Source of the DNA: an uncultured Micrococcales bacterium
Lineage (GTDB): Bacteria; Actinomycetota; Actinomycetes; Actinomycetales; Microbacteriaceae
DNA length: 9,384 nucleotides
Assembly (NCBI GenBank): GCA_903866485.1
Contig: CAIPNT010000112.1
Location: 1-9,384 of the forward strand
Direction of reading: 5' to 3'
Position numbers and translations under genes: made by a program. The stretch's first letter is position 1, and each line of letters opens with the position of its first letter. Of the stretch, positions 1-6,851 are shown piece after piece. The notes under the pieces are model-generated. The model did not search any database and was not told the DNA's origin. It saw nothing but the letters and a program-made list of their open reading frames with translations.

Positions 1-134
1 ATCCTGGCTATCTCGCCTGGGTTCTCGAGCGTTTGGTCGCCGGCGAAACCGTCAACCAGATTGTGGTCGACGAAAACGTTGCAGCCGACGCCCGCGTTGC
101 ACTCGAGCGCATGTTGGCGGCGAAGCCACTTTAG
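1..134 (+). CDS. nadA: Quinolinate synthase NadA, C-terminal end (partial)
   Basis: This is the last 43 codons of a gene entering from the left edge, read in the frame starting at base 3 and ending with TAG at 132-134. The translation starts PGYLAWVLERLVAG and contains IVVDENVAADARVALERML, which resembles the C-terminal tail of actinobacterial NadA. NadA condenses iminoaspartate with dihydroxyacetone phosphate to give quinolinate and uses an oxygen-sensitive [4Fe-4S] cluster. The cluster cysteines and active site lie outside the window, so the call rests on this short tail plus the position 10 bases before nadB, the usual nadA-nadB-nadC order. The family assignment is fairly secure; whether the enzyme is intact cannot be judged here. 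Confidence 0.82.
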   Translation, partial: PGYLAWVLERLVAGETVNQIVVDENVAADARVALERMLAAKPL

Positions 135-144
135 GCGTTCATCA

Positions 145-1698
145 ATGAAAAAACTGGTAGTCATCGGCAGCGGCATCGCTGGCCTCATTGCGGCGGTTGA
201 AGGCAGTCGCACTCACGAGGTTGTCTTGGTCACCAAGTCGACCCTGTCGGAGAGTAACACCCACTATGCCCAGGGTGGCATTGCCGCGGTTGTTGCCGAT
301 GACGATTCAATTGCCGAGCACGTGGCCGATACCCTTTCTGCAGGCGCTGACTATTGCTATGAACCGGCTGTAGAAGTGCTTTGCGCCGAGGGACCGCAGC
401 GCATCAACGACCTGGTTCGCTTTGGCGTCGACTTTGACAAGCAGGGGGCGGCATTTTCACTCGGCATGGAAGCCGCACATTCACATGCAAGAATTTTGCA
501 CGCCGGCGGAGACACTACCGGCGCTGACATCAGTCGCGCCTTAGTCGAAACCTTGCGAGCCACTGCAACCGAGATTCACGAACACACCTTCGTGGTTGAC
601 TTCGAGGTGGTGAACGGTGAAGTCAAGGGCGTTCACCTCATGGATGCCTCCGGCGAGCACTTTGTCGAAGCCGATGCCGTCATCCTGGCTAGCGGTGGAG
701 CGGGTCAGCTCTATCGCCACACCACCAACCCTGCGGTCACTACCGGAGATGGCGTTGCCGCCGCATTCCGCGCCGGTGCCGAACTGGCCGACGTCGAGTT
801 TTATCAGTTTCACCCGACCGCTCTGGCTGTGCCAGGTTCATTTCTAATCTCCGAAGCCGTTCGCGGCGATGGAGCGGTGCTGATTAACAACAAGGGCGAG
901 CGCTTCATGCAGAAGATTCACCCGCTTGCCGAGCTTGCTCCGCGAGATGTTGTGGCGCGAGGCATCCAAGCAGAAATGATTTCGCAGGGCGGTCAACCTG
1001 TGCTGCTTGACGCGACCGCTCTAGGTTCAGAGTTCTTGAACAAGCGGTTCCCGAGCATCAGCAAAACCACTTGCAGCTATGGTCTCGACTGGGGCAAGAA
1101 CCCGATTCCGGTAACCCCGGCGGCCCACTATTGGATGGGTGGCGTTGCCACCGACATCTGGGGTCGCACCTCAATCAAGGGTTTGTTTGCGGTGGGTGAA
1201 GTTGCCTGCACCGGAGCCCACGGGGCAAATCGGCTTGCGTCTAACTCGCTGCTCGAATCAATCGTCTTCTCACGCCGGGCGGTTCAGGTTCTCGATGAAG
1301 CCTGGCCGGCTGCGGCTGCGAGTGCTCGTTGGCGTGAAACCGGATTGCTCACCGAGATTGAACTCGAGGATGAATCAGACAGTTCGGTGCCCCGCGGCGA
1401 ACGCAATGTTGTCGACCGAGTCGAACTTCAGACCCTGATGTGGGACAACGTGGGCCTTGCCCGCACCGCGAGCCAACTGCTAGACACTCGCCTAGCCCTA
1501 GCCGACTGGCGCTCGGCAGATGCTTCCAACCGCCTGTTTACCGACTGGGAAGACGCAAACCTTTTGATGCTAGCCCGCGCGGTTACCGAATCGGCCCTAG
1601 CCCGTGAGGAATCTCGCGGAGGCCACTATCGCCTCGACTTTCCGAACACCAACCCAACGATGGCCAAGCCAATCACCATCGTTCGAAAGGCAAAGTAA
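145..1698 (+). CDS. nadB: L-aspartate oxidase NadB
   Basis: A 517-residue flavoprotein that oxidises L-aspartate to iminoaspartate, the first step of de novo NAD synthesis; cytosolic. The N-terminal dinucleotide-binding motif GSGIAG is at residues 8-13, and the flavin-contact segment THYAQGGIAAV at 39-49. The succinate-dehydrogenase/NadB family active-site segments follow: FHPTAL (His223), SEAVRGDG (Glu237, Arg240), APRDVVAR (Arg267), HYWMGG (His328) and GANRLASNSLLE (360-371). The length fits the family. The frame is open further upstream, but the product before ATG 145 is nadA read out of frame, and MKKLVVIGSG is a typical NadB beginning. The ribosome site is weak (AGGCG about 8 bases upstream), so coupling to nadA translation is likely. 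The stop TAA shares its last A with the nadC ATG (TAATG). Confidence 0.97.
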   Translation: MKKLVVIGSGIAGLIAAVEGSRTHEVVLVTKSTLSESNTHYAQGGIAAVVADDDSIAEHVADTLSAGADYCYEPAVEVLCAEGPQRINDLVRFGVDFDKQGAAFSLGMEAAHSHARILHAGGDTTGADISRALVETLRATATEIHEHTFVVDFEVVNGEVKGVHLMDASGEHFVEADAVILASGGAGQLYRHTTNPAVTTGDGVAAAFRAGAELADVEFYQFHPTALAVPGSFLISEAVRGDGAVLINNKGERFMQKIHPLAELAPRDVVARGIQAEMISQGGQPVLLDATALGSEFLNKRFPSISKTTCSYGLDWGKNPIPVTPAAHYWMGGVATDIWGRTSIKGLFAVGEVACTGAHGANRLASNSLLESIVFSRRAVQVLDEAWPAAAASARWRETGLLTEIELEDESDSSVPRGERNVVDRVELQTLMWDNVGLARTASQLLDTRLALADWRSADASNRLFTDWEDANLLMLARAVTESALAREESRGGHYRLDFPNTNPTMAKPITIVRKAK

Positions 1699-2552
1699 TG
1701 CTTTCTAACCAGATCATCGAAGAAGTCGTTCAGCGCGCTTTGAACGAAGATGCGCCCTGGGGCGACGTCACCAGCGAGCACCTGATTCCGGCAAAGGCAA
1801 CCGCAACGGCTGAGTTGGCAGCCCGCGAAGCTGGCGTCTTCAGTGGTGCCGATGTTTTCGCAGCTGCCTTCATGCTCACCGACCCTTCGCTTGACCTTCA
1901 GCTGTTCCTCGAAGATGGCGACACCTTCGTTGCCGGCCAAGAACTCGGTGTGGTCTCCGGGTCGGCTCGTTCGGTGCTAACCGCCGAGCGCATTGGTCTC
2001 AACTTTGTGCAGCGAATGAGCGGCATCGCAACACTGACCGCCAAGTATGTGGCGGCCGTTGCCGGCACGAACGCACGCATCGTCGACACACGCAAGACCA
2101 CACCGGGGCTTCGCGCCTTCGAGCGTCACGCGGTTGTGTCGGGTGGTGGCCGAAACCACCGCTTCAGCCTCTCTGATGCCGTGATGGCCAAAGATAACCA
2201 CCTGGCCATTTTGACCGCGGGTGGCAAGGATCTAACCACAGAATTGCGTCGCGTTAAGAACGAACTCCCTCACACCATGAAGCTCGAGGTTGAGGTTGAC
2301 CGCCTCAATCAGATTCCTGCCGTCCTTGCCGCCGGCGTCGACATCATCATGCTCGACAACTTCAACTTGGATGACCTGCGCGCAGGTGTTGCCATGATTG
2401 ACCGAAAGGCCGTGGTCGAAGCCTCTGGAGGAGTGAACCTCGAAACGGTTGCTGCCATTGCAGCCACCGGCGTTGACGTTATTTCGGTTGGCGCGCTAAC
2501 CCACAGTGCCCGGGCTCTTGACCTCGGCTTAGATGTGCAAATCTCCGCCTAA
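1698..2552 (+). CDS. nadC: Nicotinate-nucleotide pyrophosphorylase (carboxylating) NadC
   Basis: A 284-residue quinolinate phosphoribosyltransferase. It converts quinolinate and PRPP to nicotinate mononucleotide, CO2 and pyrophosphate, the third step of the pathway. Family motifs appear in order: EDAPWGDVTSE (17-27), ERIGLNFVQRMSGIAT (97-112), TRKTTPGLR (131-139), the GGGRNHR loop (149-155), MAKDNH (163-168), the LEVEV acidic strand (196-200), IMLDNF (217-222), EASGGV (241-246) and ISVGALTHS (262-270). The length is normal. The start codon overlaps the nadB stop by one base, and an AAAGG ribosome site lies 7 bases upstream inside nadB, so the two genes are translationally coupled. No abnormality was seen. 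Confidence 0.97.
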   Translation: MLSNQIIEEVVQRALNEDAPWGDVTSEHLIPAKATATAELAAREAGVFSGADVFAAAFMLTDPSLDLQLFLEDGDTFVAGQELGVVSGSARSVLTAERIGLNFVQRMSGIATLTAKYVAAVAGTNARIVDTRKTTPGLRAFERHAVVSGGGRNHRFSLSDAVMAKDNHLAILTAGGKDLTTELRRVKNELPHTMKLEVEVDRLNQIPAVLAAGVDIIMLDNFNLDDLRAGVAMIDRKAVVEASGGVNLETVAAIAATGVDVISVGALTHSARALDLGLDVQISA

Positions 2553-2554
2553 AG

Positions 2555-3682
2555 ATGATTTATCTCGACAACGCTGCCACCACGCCAGTTAGGGCCGAAG
2601 CACTTCAGGCCGCCTGGCCTTGGCTGACCAGCGACTTTGGCAACGCATCGAGCACCCACGAACTTGGCGGTCGCGCCTCAAATGCACTCGACGGTGCGCG
2701 AGAGCGGGTTGCTCACTGGTTGGGTGCTCGTGCATCCGAGGTCATCTTCACCTCTGGTGGCACCGAAGGCAACAACCTAGGAGTGATTGGTTTGGCGCTT
2801 GCCAACCCGCGGGGCAAGCACATCGTCAGCGCAAAGACCGAGCATGAGGCGGTGCTGGCCTCGATCGACCACCTGGTGCGGGTTCACCAATTCGAGGTCA
2901 CGTGGCTCGATCTTGACTCCGAAGGCTCGCTCAAAAACGGTGTCGCCACCCTCGAAGCGGCCCTTCGACCAGACACCACGCTGGTCACGCTAATGATTGC
3001 CAATAATGAGATCGGCACCATTCATCCGGTTGCCGAACTAGCCGCCGCCGCCCATCAAGTCGGTGTGCTCTTTCACACGGATGCAGTGCAGGCGGTGGGT
3101 TGGCTAAATCTCAACGTGCAGACTCTTGGCGTTGACGCACTTAGCATCTCGGGGCACAAGTTTGGAGCGCCCAAGGGTTCTGGAATTTTCTATCTGCGCG
3201 GTCGCACCAAGATTGAGCCGATAATTCACGGTGGCGGACAAGAGGCGGGATTGCGTTCTGGCACCGAAAACGTTGCCTGGGCAGTGGCGCTTGCCACCGC
3301 AATAGAACTGCTGCCCGACTGCGACGTCGAAAGAGTGCGAGTCTCACAACTGCGCGATGCCTTTATTTTGCGCGTGATGCAAGTTGCCCAAAATGCCTTG
3401 CCGACCGGCCACCCGGTTGACCGACTGCCCAACATCGCCTCGTTCTGCTTTGTAGGCCAAAGCGGAGAATCGATTTTGCTGCAGCTTGAAGAACGCGGAA
3501 TCGTTTGCTCTAGCGGTTCGGCTTGTGCCGCCGGCAAAGACGAGCCATCACATGTTTTGCTAGCAATTGGCTTAGACGCCGAGGTGGCTCAGACGGCGGT
3601 CAGGTTCAGCCTTGGCCACGACACCACCGCCGAGCAACTGGATGCCGTGGCAGATATTCTGGGACAATTTTTAGCAAGCTAG
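2555..3682 (+). CDS. nifS: Cysteine desulfurase, NifS/IscS class, in the NAD operon
   Basis: A 375-residue pyridoxal-phosphate enzyme that takes sulfur from cysteine for iron-sulfur cluster assembly. It begins with the family signature MIYLDNAATTPV. It has TSGGTEGNN (66-74), the TEHEAV histidine (His97), IANNEIGTI (148-156), HTDAVQ (Asp176) and the PLP-binding lysine in SGHKFGAPKG (Lys202). The persulfide cysteine is in SSGSACAAG (Cys324), a group I type active-site loop. The start ATG is 2 bases after the nadC stop and has no obvious ribosome site of its own, so translation probably depends on coupling. Desulfurases linked to nad genes are known (Bacillus nifS beside nadB). The inferred job is sulfur supply to the NadA cluster, though a general Fe-S role is equally possible. 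Confidence 0.93.
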   Translation: MIYLDNAATTPVRAEALQAAWPWLTSDFGNASSTHELGGRASNALDGARERVAHWLGARASEVIFTSGGTEGNNLGVIGLALANPRGKHIVSAKTEHEAVLASIDHLVRVHQFEVTWLDLDSEGSLKNGVATLEAALRPDTTLVTLMIANNEIGTIHPVAELAAAAHQVGVLFHTDAVQAVGWLNLNVQTLGVDALSISGHKFGAPKGSGIFYLRGRTKIEPIIHGGGQEAGLRSGTENVAWAVALATAIELLPDCDVERVRVSQLRDAFILRVMQVAQNALPTGHPVDRLPNIASFCFVGQSGESILLQLEERGIVCSSGSACAAGKDEPSHVLLAIGLDAEVAQTAVRFSLGHDTTAEQLDAVADILGQFLAS

Positions 3683-3698
3683 GGCTATCGCTCACCGG

Positions 3699-4031
3699 CT
3701 ATTGCAGATTCGCATCCGCCCAGATGTTAATCGCGGTCTGAATGTATTTTGCTAGCCCGGGCTCGAAAGCTTCGTAGGTGGCCTTGAAGGCCGGATCCAT
3801 CACATAGGTGAGAGCAAGCGACTTGTAGGCGATTCGGTTTGGTGTCCAAAACTGCAGGATAAATTCGTAGTGTTTTCCGATCCAGAATTGAACATCGGCA
3901 TCTGAAATCTCTTTGCCAGACCTCATCAGGTCGGCTAAATTCTTGGCAATGTGTTCGTGCCCGCGCCGGTATTCGTCGTGTTGCTCATTTTGTTGGTGCA
4001 GGCTCTGGTGATGCGAAAAGTTTTCAAACAA
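3699..4031 (-). CDS. Stand-alone TipAS antibiotic-recognition domain protein
   Basis: A 110-residue, largely alpha-helical protein whose C-terminal two thirds resemble the TipAS fold, the thiopeptide-binding domain of the MerR-family regulator TipAL. The recognisable stretch runs from about residue 30: DADVQFWIGKHYEFI, then YVMDPAFKATYEAFEPGLA and YIQTAINIWAD. TipAL-type regulators carry an N-terminal MerR helix-turn-helix that is absent here, so this protein probably cannot bind DNA by itself. The start is a TTG at 4031-4029 with AAAGG 9 bases upstream; no ATG lies before the domain, and the only other in-frame codons up to the stop at 4076 are not usual starts. The first 25 residues are rich in His and Gln. 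It is convergent with the desulfurase gene (16-base gap). A drug-sequestering (TipAS-like) or remnant role is inference. Confidence 0.75.
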   Translation of the reverse strand: MFENFSHHQSLHQQNEQHDEYRRGHEHIAKNLADLMRSGKEISDADVQFWIGKHYEFILQFWTPNRIAYKSLALTYVMDPAFKATYEAFEPGLAKYIQTAINIWADANLQ

Positions 4032-4049
4032 GTTTTGACGCCTTTGGTT

Positions 4050-4077
4050 TTGAATTTTGCCTATGCTTCCAATTCAA
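4050..4077. promoter_or_regulatory. 7-bp inverted repeat in a divergent intergenic region (candidate operator)
   Basis: TTGAATT (4050-4056) and AATTCAA (4071-4077) form perfect 7-bp arms separated by 14 bases. The repeat lies 19 bases upstream of the TTG start of the TipAS-domain gene and about 53 bases upstream of the DUF1905 gene. The arm-to-arm period of 21 bp is two helical turns, as expected for a dimeric regulator. No confident -35/-10 pair was found next to it, and the arms are AT-rich, so chance is possible. Confidence 0.3.
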
Positions 4078-4130
4078 GCAGCAATAGGCTAGGCGCATGA
4101 CAAAGCAAGGCACAGTGAGCTAAAGCGATC

Positions 4131-4418
4131 ATGGAATTTCAGTTTTCGAACACCCTTTGGGAGTGGCGTGGCCCTGCGCCATTCTATTTCTTGAGTGTGC
4201 CGGTCGAGATGGCCGAGCAAATTCGCGAAGCTGCTCGGGTGGTTTCATATGGTTGGGGCATGATTCCGGTTGTTGCCGAGATTCATGGCATCGAATTCAA
4301 AACTTCGATGTTTGCCAAAAATGGCACATATGTTCTGCCGATCAAAAGCTTAGTTCGAGTGCCACTGAACCTGCAGGTTAGTGACCTGGTTGACGTGACC
4401 ATGAGGCTTGGCGCCTGA
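4131..4418 (+). CDS. DUF1905 domain protein
   Basis: A 95-residue protein that spans essentially one DUF1905 domain. Visible family features are an N-terminal aromatic strand ending in FYFLSVPVEMAEQIREAA (18-35), the GWGMIPVVAEIHG segment (41-53), the FKTSMF turn (56-61), YVLPIKSLVRV (67-77) and the final strand VDVTMRL (87-93). The domain is a small beta-barrel-like fold with no established biochemical function. In other actinobacteria it is sometimes fused to a second conserved (YdeI/OmpD-associated) domain; here it stands alone. There is no signal peptide or membrane segment. ATG 4131 has only a poor ribosome site upstream. It is divergent from the TipAS-domain gene, with 99 bases between the two starts. 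Confidence 0.85.
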   Translation: MEFQFSNTLWEWRGPAPFYFLSVPVEMAEQIREAARVVSYGWGMIPVVAEIHGIEFKTSMFAKNGTYVLPIKSLVRVPLNLQVSDLVDVTMRLGA

Positions 4419-4500
4419 ACAAATTGCGCGCCTTTCGCCTAAGCGAACAAGTGCACACCTACCCCTTTGCCCAACGTGGCTACTGCCGAACAGTCCAGCG

Positions 4501-4527
4501 TTGATCCAAACTGCCGCGCCCTAACAT
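4501..4527 (+). promoter_or_regulatory. Candidate promoter for the small ORF / ABC transporter unit
   Basis: TTGATC (4501-4506) and TAACAT (4522-4527, matching the actinobacterial TAnnnT -10) are separated by 15 bases, slightly short for a vegetative sigma factor. Transcription would start near 4534, giving a roughly 30-base leader before the small ORF at 4566. In the rest of 4419-4565 I see only a weak imperfect hairpin just after the DUF1905 stop (4404-4440) and no other gene. Confidence 0.35.
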
Positions 4528-4565
4528 TTAGGTGCAACACAACTACTTGTCGACGAAAGGAATAC

Positions 4566-4634
4566 ATGTTCTGGGTAGCCGTCATTGTTCTTGCACTCGC
4601 CATTACTATTGCAACCGCGAGACCAGCACACTAA
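4566..4634 (+). CDS. 22-residue hydrophobic small peptide (leader peptide or small membrane protein)
   Basis: ATG 4566 to TAA 4632-4634 encodes a peptide beginning MFWVAVIVLALAITIATA and ending RPAH. About 17 consecutive uncharged, mostly aliphatic residues precede the single arginine, enough for one short transmembrane helix. The case for translation is the ribosome binding site GAAAGGA at 4555-4561, one of the best in the window, 4 bases before the ATG. The stop codon abuts a strong hairpin (4640-4690), and the next gene is an ABC ATPase. I do not recognise the peptide. It could be a regulatory leader peptide whose translation governs the hairpin, a small membrane partner of the transporter, or a membrane-active peptide exported by it. 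There is no cysteine, so a lanthipeptide-like precursor is unlikely. Confidence 0.5.
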   Translation: MFWVAVIVLALAITIATARPAH

Positions 4635-4639
4635 AAACC

Positions 4640-4700
4640 ACTGCGTCTGCTGAAGTCACAACCCCCTTTGTCGAATTCAGCAGGCGCAGTTTTAGATTTT
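4640..4700 (+). terminator. Hairpin with T-rich tail between small ORF and ABC genes (attenuator or terminator)
   Basis: The arms are ACTGCGTCTGCTGAA (4640-4654) and TTCAGCAGGCGCAGT (4676-4690). They pair over 15 bp with a single G-U wobble around a 21-base loop, and the loop can form a further ACAA/TTGT pairing. The left arm lies 5 bases after the small ORF stop. The tail TTTTAGATTTT (4690-4700) is a broken T-tract. CTAAAA before the left arm can also pair with TTTTAG in the tail, with a bulge. Only 11 bases separate the tail from the ABC ATPase start, so readthrough is needed unless a promoter overlaps the hairpin (TTGTCG/TTAGAT at 4668-4697 is a weak candidate). Confidence 0.65.
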
Positions 4701-4711
4701 GGGGAAATCTT

Positions 4712-5404
4712 ATGACCATCGCATTCGACCAACTGACCAAAAATTTTGGGCGAGTAGCTGCAGTTGAAAACCTAAGCTTCACGGCTGAAAGCGGCTCTGT
4801 CACCGGACTGCTCGGACGAAATGGTGCTGGCAAAACCACGGCACTGCGGGTGCTGGTTGGTCTCGAGCGTGCCAATTCGGGGTCAGCGACCATCGAGGGA
4901 TTGCCTTTCGAAAAGTTACCGATGGGCCACGTGGGCGTTGCCCTCAGCCCCAACTTCAGTCCAACGCGCACAGTGCTGCAGCAGGTTTCACTGTCGGGTT
5001 TTGCAGCCGGCGCATCCAAAGGTCAAATCCTAGAAACCATCGAGAAAACAGAACTCGCCGAGGTAACACACAAGCGGTGTTTCAGCCTGTCTCTAGGAAT
5101 GAAACAGCGTTTGCTACTCGCCTGCGCCGTCGTTGCGGAACCTAGAGTTCTTATCTTGGATGAGCCCGTAAATGGTCTTGACCCTGACGGTATCGCTTGG
5201 TTACACCGATTCTTGAAGAGCCAGGCAGAGTCGGGGGTCTCGGTCTTAGTGTCCAGCCACTATTTGAATGACTTGCAAACCTATGTAGACAAAGTGGTGA
5301 TTATTCAACGTCACGCGCTCTGGGAAGGCTCCTGGCCAAACGAAGATGAACCATCCCTAGAAGACTTATTTTTTCGCCAAACCAAAGCCATCAACGTTTC
5401 ATGA
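4712..5404 (+). CDS. ABC transporter ATP-binding protein (BcrA/drug-exporter type)
   Basis: A 230-residue single nucleotide-binding domain that powers the membrane protein encoded next. It shows Walker A GRNGAGKT (35-42), a slightly divergent signature SLSLGMKQR (125-133), Walker B VLILDEP (146-152), D-loop GLDPDG (155-160) and switch histidine SSH (181-183). The order and short length fit the subfamily serving ABC-2-like drug or bacteriocin exporters. The Q-loop region (VGVALSPNFSPTRT, 74-87) lacks the usual glutamine, a departure sometimes seen in this subfamily. ATG 4712 is chosen because GGGGAAA lies 4 bases upstream and MTIAFDQLTKNFG begins the domain; the open frame before it covers the small ORF and hairpin. 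The stop overlaps the next start as ATGA. The substrate is unknown. Confidence 0.93.
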   Translation: MTIAFDQLTKNFGRVAAVENLSFTAESGSVTGLLGRNGAGKTTALRVLVGLERANSGSATIEGLPFEKLPMGHVGVALSPNFSPTRTVLQQVSLSGFAAGASKGQILETIEKTELAEVTHKRCFSLSLGMKQRLLLACAVVAEPRVLILDEPVNGLDPDGIAWLHRFLKSQAESGVSVLVSSHYLNDLQTYVDKVVIIQRHALWEGSWPNEDEPSLEDLFFRQTKAINVS

Positions 5405-6810
5405 TCACCTGGCGCAACATTCGCCTAGACCTGCGATACCTAAACAACGGAATCATGTTTTATGCGTTTGTCTATGCAGTCGGTTGTTGGATTTATTTTC
5501 AACAATTTGCAGGATATAGTGATCATGATTTGACTGATATCGCTCCGATTTTGGCACTTGCACTGTGCAGCTTCACACACACAGCGAGCGAGAGGGCCGA
5601 TCGAGTGGCAGACAGAATCACAATCGAGCACGGTGGGTTAATTCGTCGCCTAGCCTCACGAATGGCAAGCATCTTGATCTACAACTGCCTGCTAGTGATA
5701 GTTGCCATCTACCTCTCGGCATTAGCGGTTGGTCGGCCGCCCTCCGCGCGATTGATTATCACTGCCATATTTGTTTCTGCGGTGCTCGCAACTGCTGGGG
5801 TCATCATTGCCGCCGCCCTGCCTCATCCAATCTTCGCGATGGCGCTTACGATTGCGCTTGTAGCCTGGGGCAACGACAATCCACGCACCAATGGATTCAG
5901 CGGGGCCATCTATGGCATGATCCACGCCAACTCGGAGCTGCAACTAGCTGATCGGTTTGCGGGCTTTCAAATATTCTGGTTTGCTCTTGGCCTTCTGGCA
6001 GCACCGCTCGCCCTGGGTTATCTGAATTTGAGCGTTGCCATTCCTATGCTTCGGCAGAGAATGAAGAAGGCTAGGCTTCCGCGCTGGCTAAACCTTCGGC
6101 CGACCTTTTTGGCTAAGCTTTTCATTTCCCAGTTCACCAATCCATTGCCAGCCCTAGCGACCATTTTTGCACTCTGCTTGTTTAGTTATGGCACGCTTTC
6201 GGCTGCCGCCAAACTTTCTGATCTTGGTGTTGGGGATGACTATTTCTCTATTTTTCCCGGATTACTTTTGGTGAACATCTTGCCCGCACTGCTTTTGTCA
6301 TCATCAAGCCAGCGGCCTGAGATTTATGAGCAAGAAGCTAGTCTCTTCAAATCACCAAAGCAGGCTCTATTTGCCAGAACCCTGCAAACCGCTGGGATTG
6401 CAGCGCTATCGGTCACCATCGTGATCTTGGCAATTGCTTCGGTAACCAGCACGTCATTCGCAGATTTAAGAGTGCTTAGGGCCATTGCGCTCACGGTCTC
6501 TCTTTCACCAGGATTAGCAGCTGCCTCCATTTGGGCCAGTTTGAAGGTTCGCTCGATGCCTGCCTTGGCGCTGATATCCTATGGCCTCACTCTGCCCGAG
6601 GTGACTATCGCGAGCCTGGCACCTAACCTCGGGGCCTGGCTGCCGAGCAGCCTGTTTTCTGCGCTTTGCGGAGGCCCAGGCCCCTATTCAAGCGCCTCAC
6701 ATCAAAGCACGCCTGTATGGCTTGCCATCGCGTTTGCACTTGTGCTGGCCAGCTGGCCGTTCGTATTGATGCTGGCTCCCGGTCGAATTGGCCGGTCCTG
6801 GCCCGGTTAA
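5401..6810 (+). CDS. Multi-pass membrane protein, probable ABC transporter permease
   Basis: A 469-residue, very hydrophobic protein with roughly 12 predicted helices: about 17-33, 46-60, 90-111, 116-138, 141-155, 189-211, 248-268, 284-300, 330-348, 360-378, 386-406 and 438-458. I recognise no specific family motif. The assignment as permease rests on its ATGA overlap with the ATPase, which indicates coupled translation, and on its size. That size would suit a fused pair of six-helix ABC-2-like halves; the basic loop at 218-239 (RQRMKKARLPRWL) would mark the middle. Charged loops also occur at 62-86 and 304-322. The gene uses more TTA and ATA codons than the nad genes and looks more AT-rich by eye. 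It is followed by a hairpin at 6816-6849. Confidence 0.8.
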   Translation: MITWRNIRLDLRYLNNGIMFYAFVYAVGCWIYFQQFAGYSDHDLTDIAPILALALCSFTHTASERADRVADRITIEHGGLIRRLASRMASILIYNCLLVIVAIYLSALAVGRPPSARLIITAIFVSAVLATAGVIIAAALPHPIFAMALTIALVAWGNDNPRTNGFSGAIYGMIHANSELQLADRFAGFQIFWFALGLLAAPLALGYLNLSVAIPMLRQRMKKARLPRWLNLRPTFLAKLFISQFTNPLPALATIFALCLFSYGTLSAAAKLSDLGVGDDYFSIFPGLLLVNILPALLLSSSSQRPEIYEQEASLFKSPKQALFARTLQTAGIAALSVTIVILAIASVTSTSFADLRVLRAIALTVSLSPGLAAASIWASLKVRSMPALALISYGLTLPEVTIASLAPNLGAWLPSSLFSALCGGPGPYSSASHQSTPVWLAIAFALVLASWPFVLMLAPGRIGRSWPG

Positions 6811-6815
6811 GAATA

Positions 6816-6849
6816 AAATCCCAGCCCTCGTGAGAAGGAACTGGGATTT
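6816..6849 (-). terminator. Intrinsic terminator after tRNA-Lys, possibly bidirectional
   Basis: AAATCCCAG (6816-6824) and CTGGGATTT (6841-6849) are perfect 9-bp arms with a 16-base loop. Read on the minus strand the hairpin follows the tRNA by 2 bases and is followed by TTTTATTCTT, a good T-tract. Read on the plus strand it follows the permease stop by 5 bases but has only TTT before CG, so it would work less well for the ABC operon. Confidence 0.75.
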
Positions 6850-6851
6850 CG

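Noticed and set aside
61..144. Upstream extension of nadB to an earlier ATG-like start in the same frame
   Set aside because: It overlaps the nadA tail in another frame, shows no NadB similarity, and the flavin-binding fold starts directly after ATG 145.
4404..4440. Terminator after the DUF1905 gene (AGGC..GGCGC / GCGCC..GCCT)
   Set aside because: Only 5 bp plus 4 bp across an internal loop, and just three T's follow, so too weak to call.
4532..4711. N-terminal extension of the ABC ATPase across the small ORF and hairpin
   Set aside because: The extra 60 residues are compositionally random-looking, and ATG 4712 has a good ribosome site at the normal domain start.
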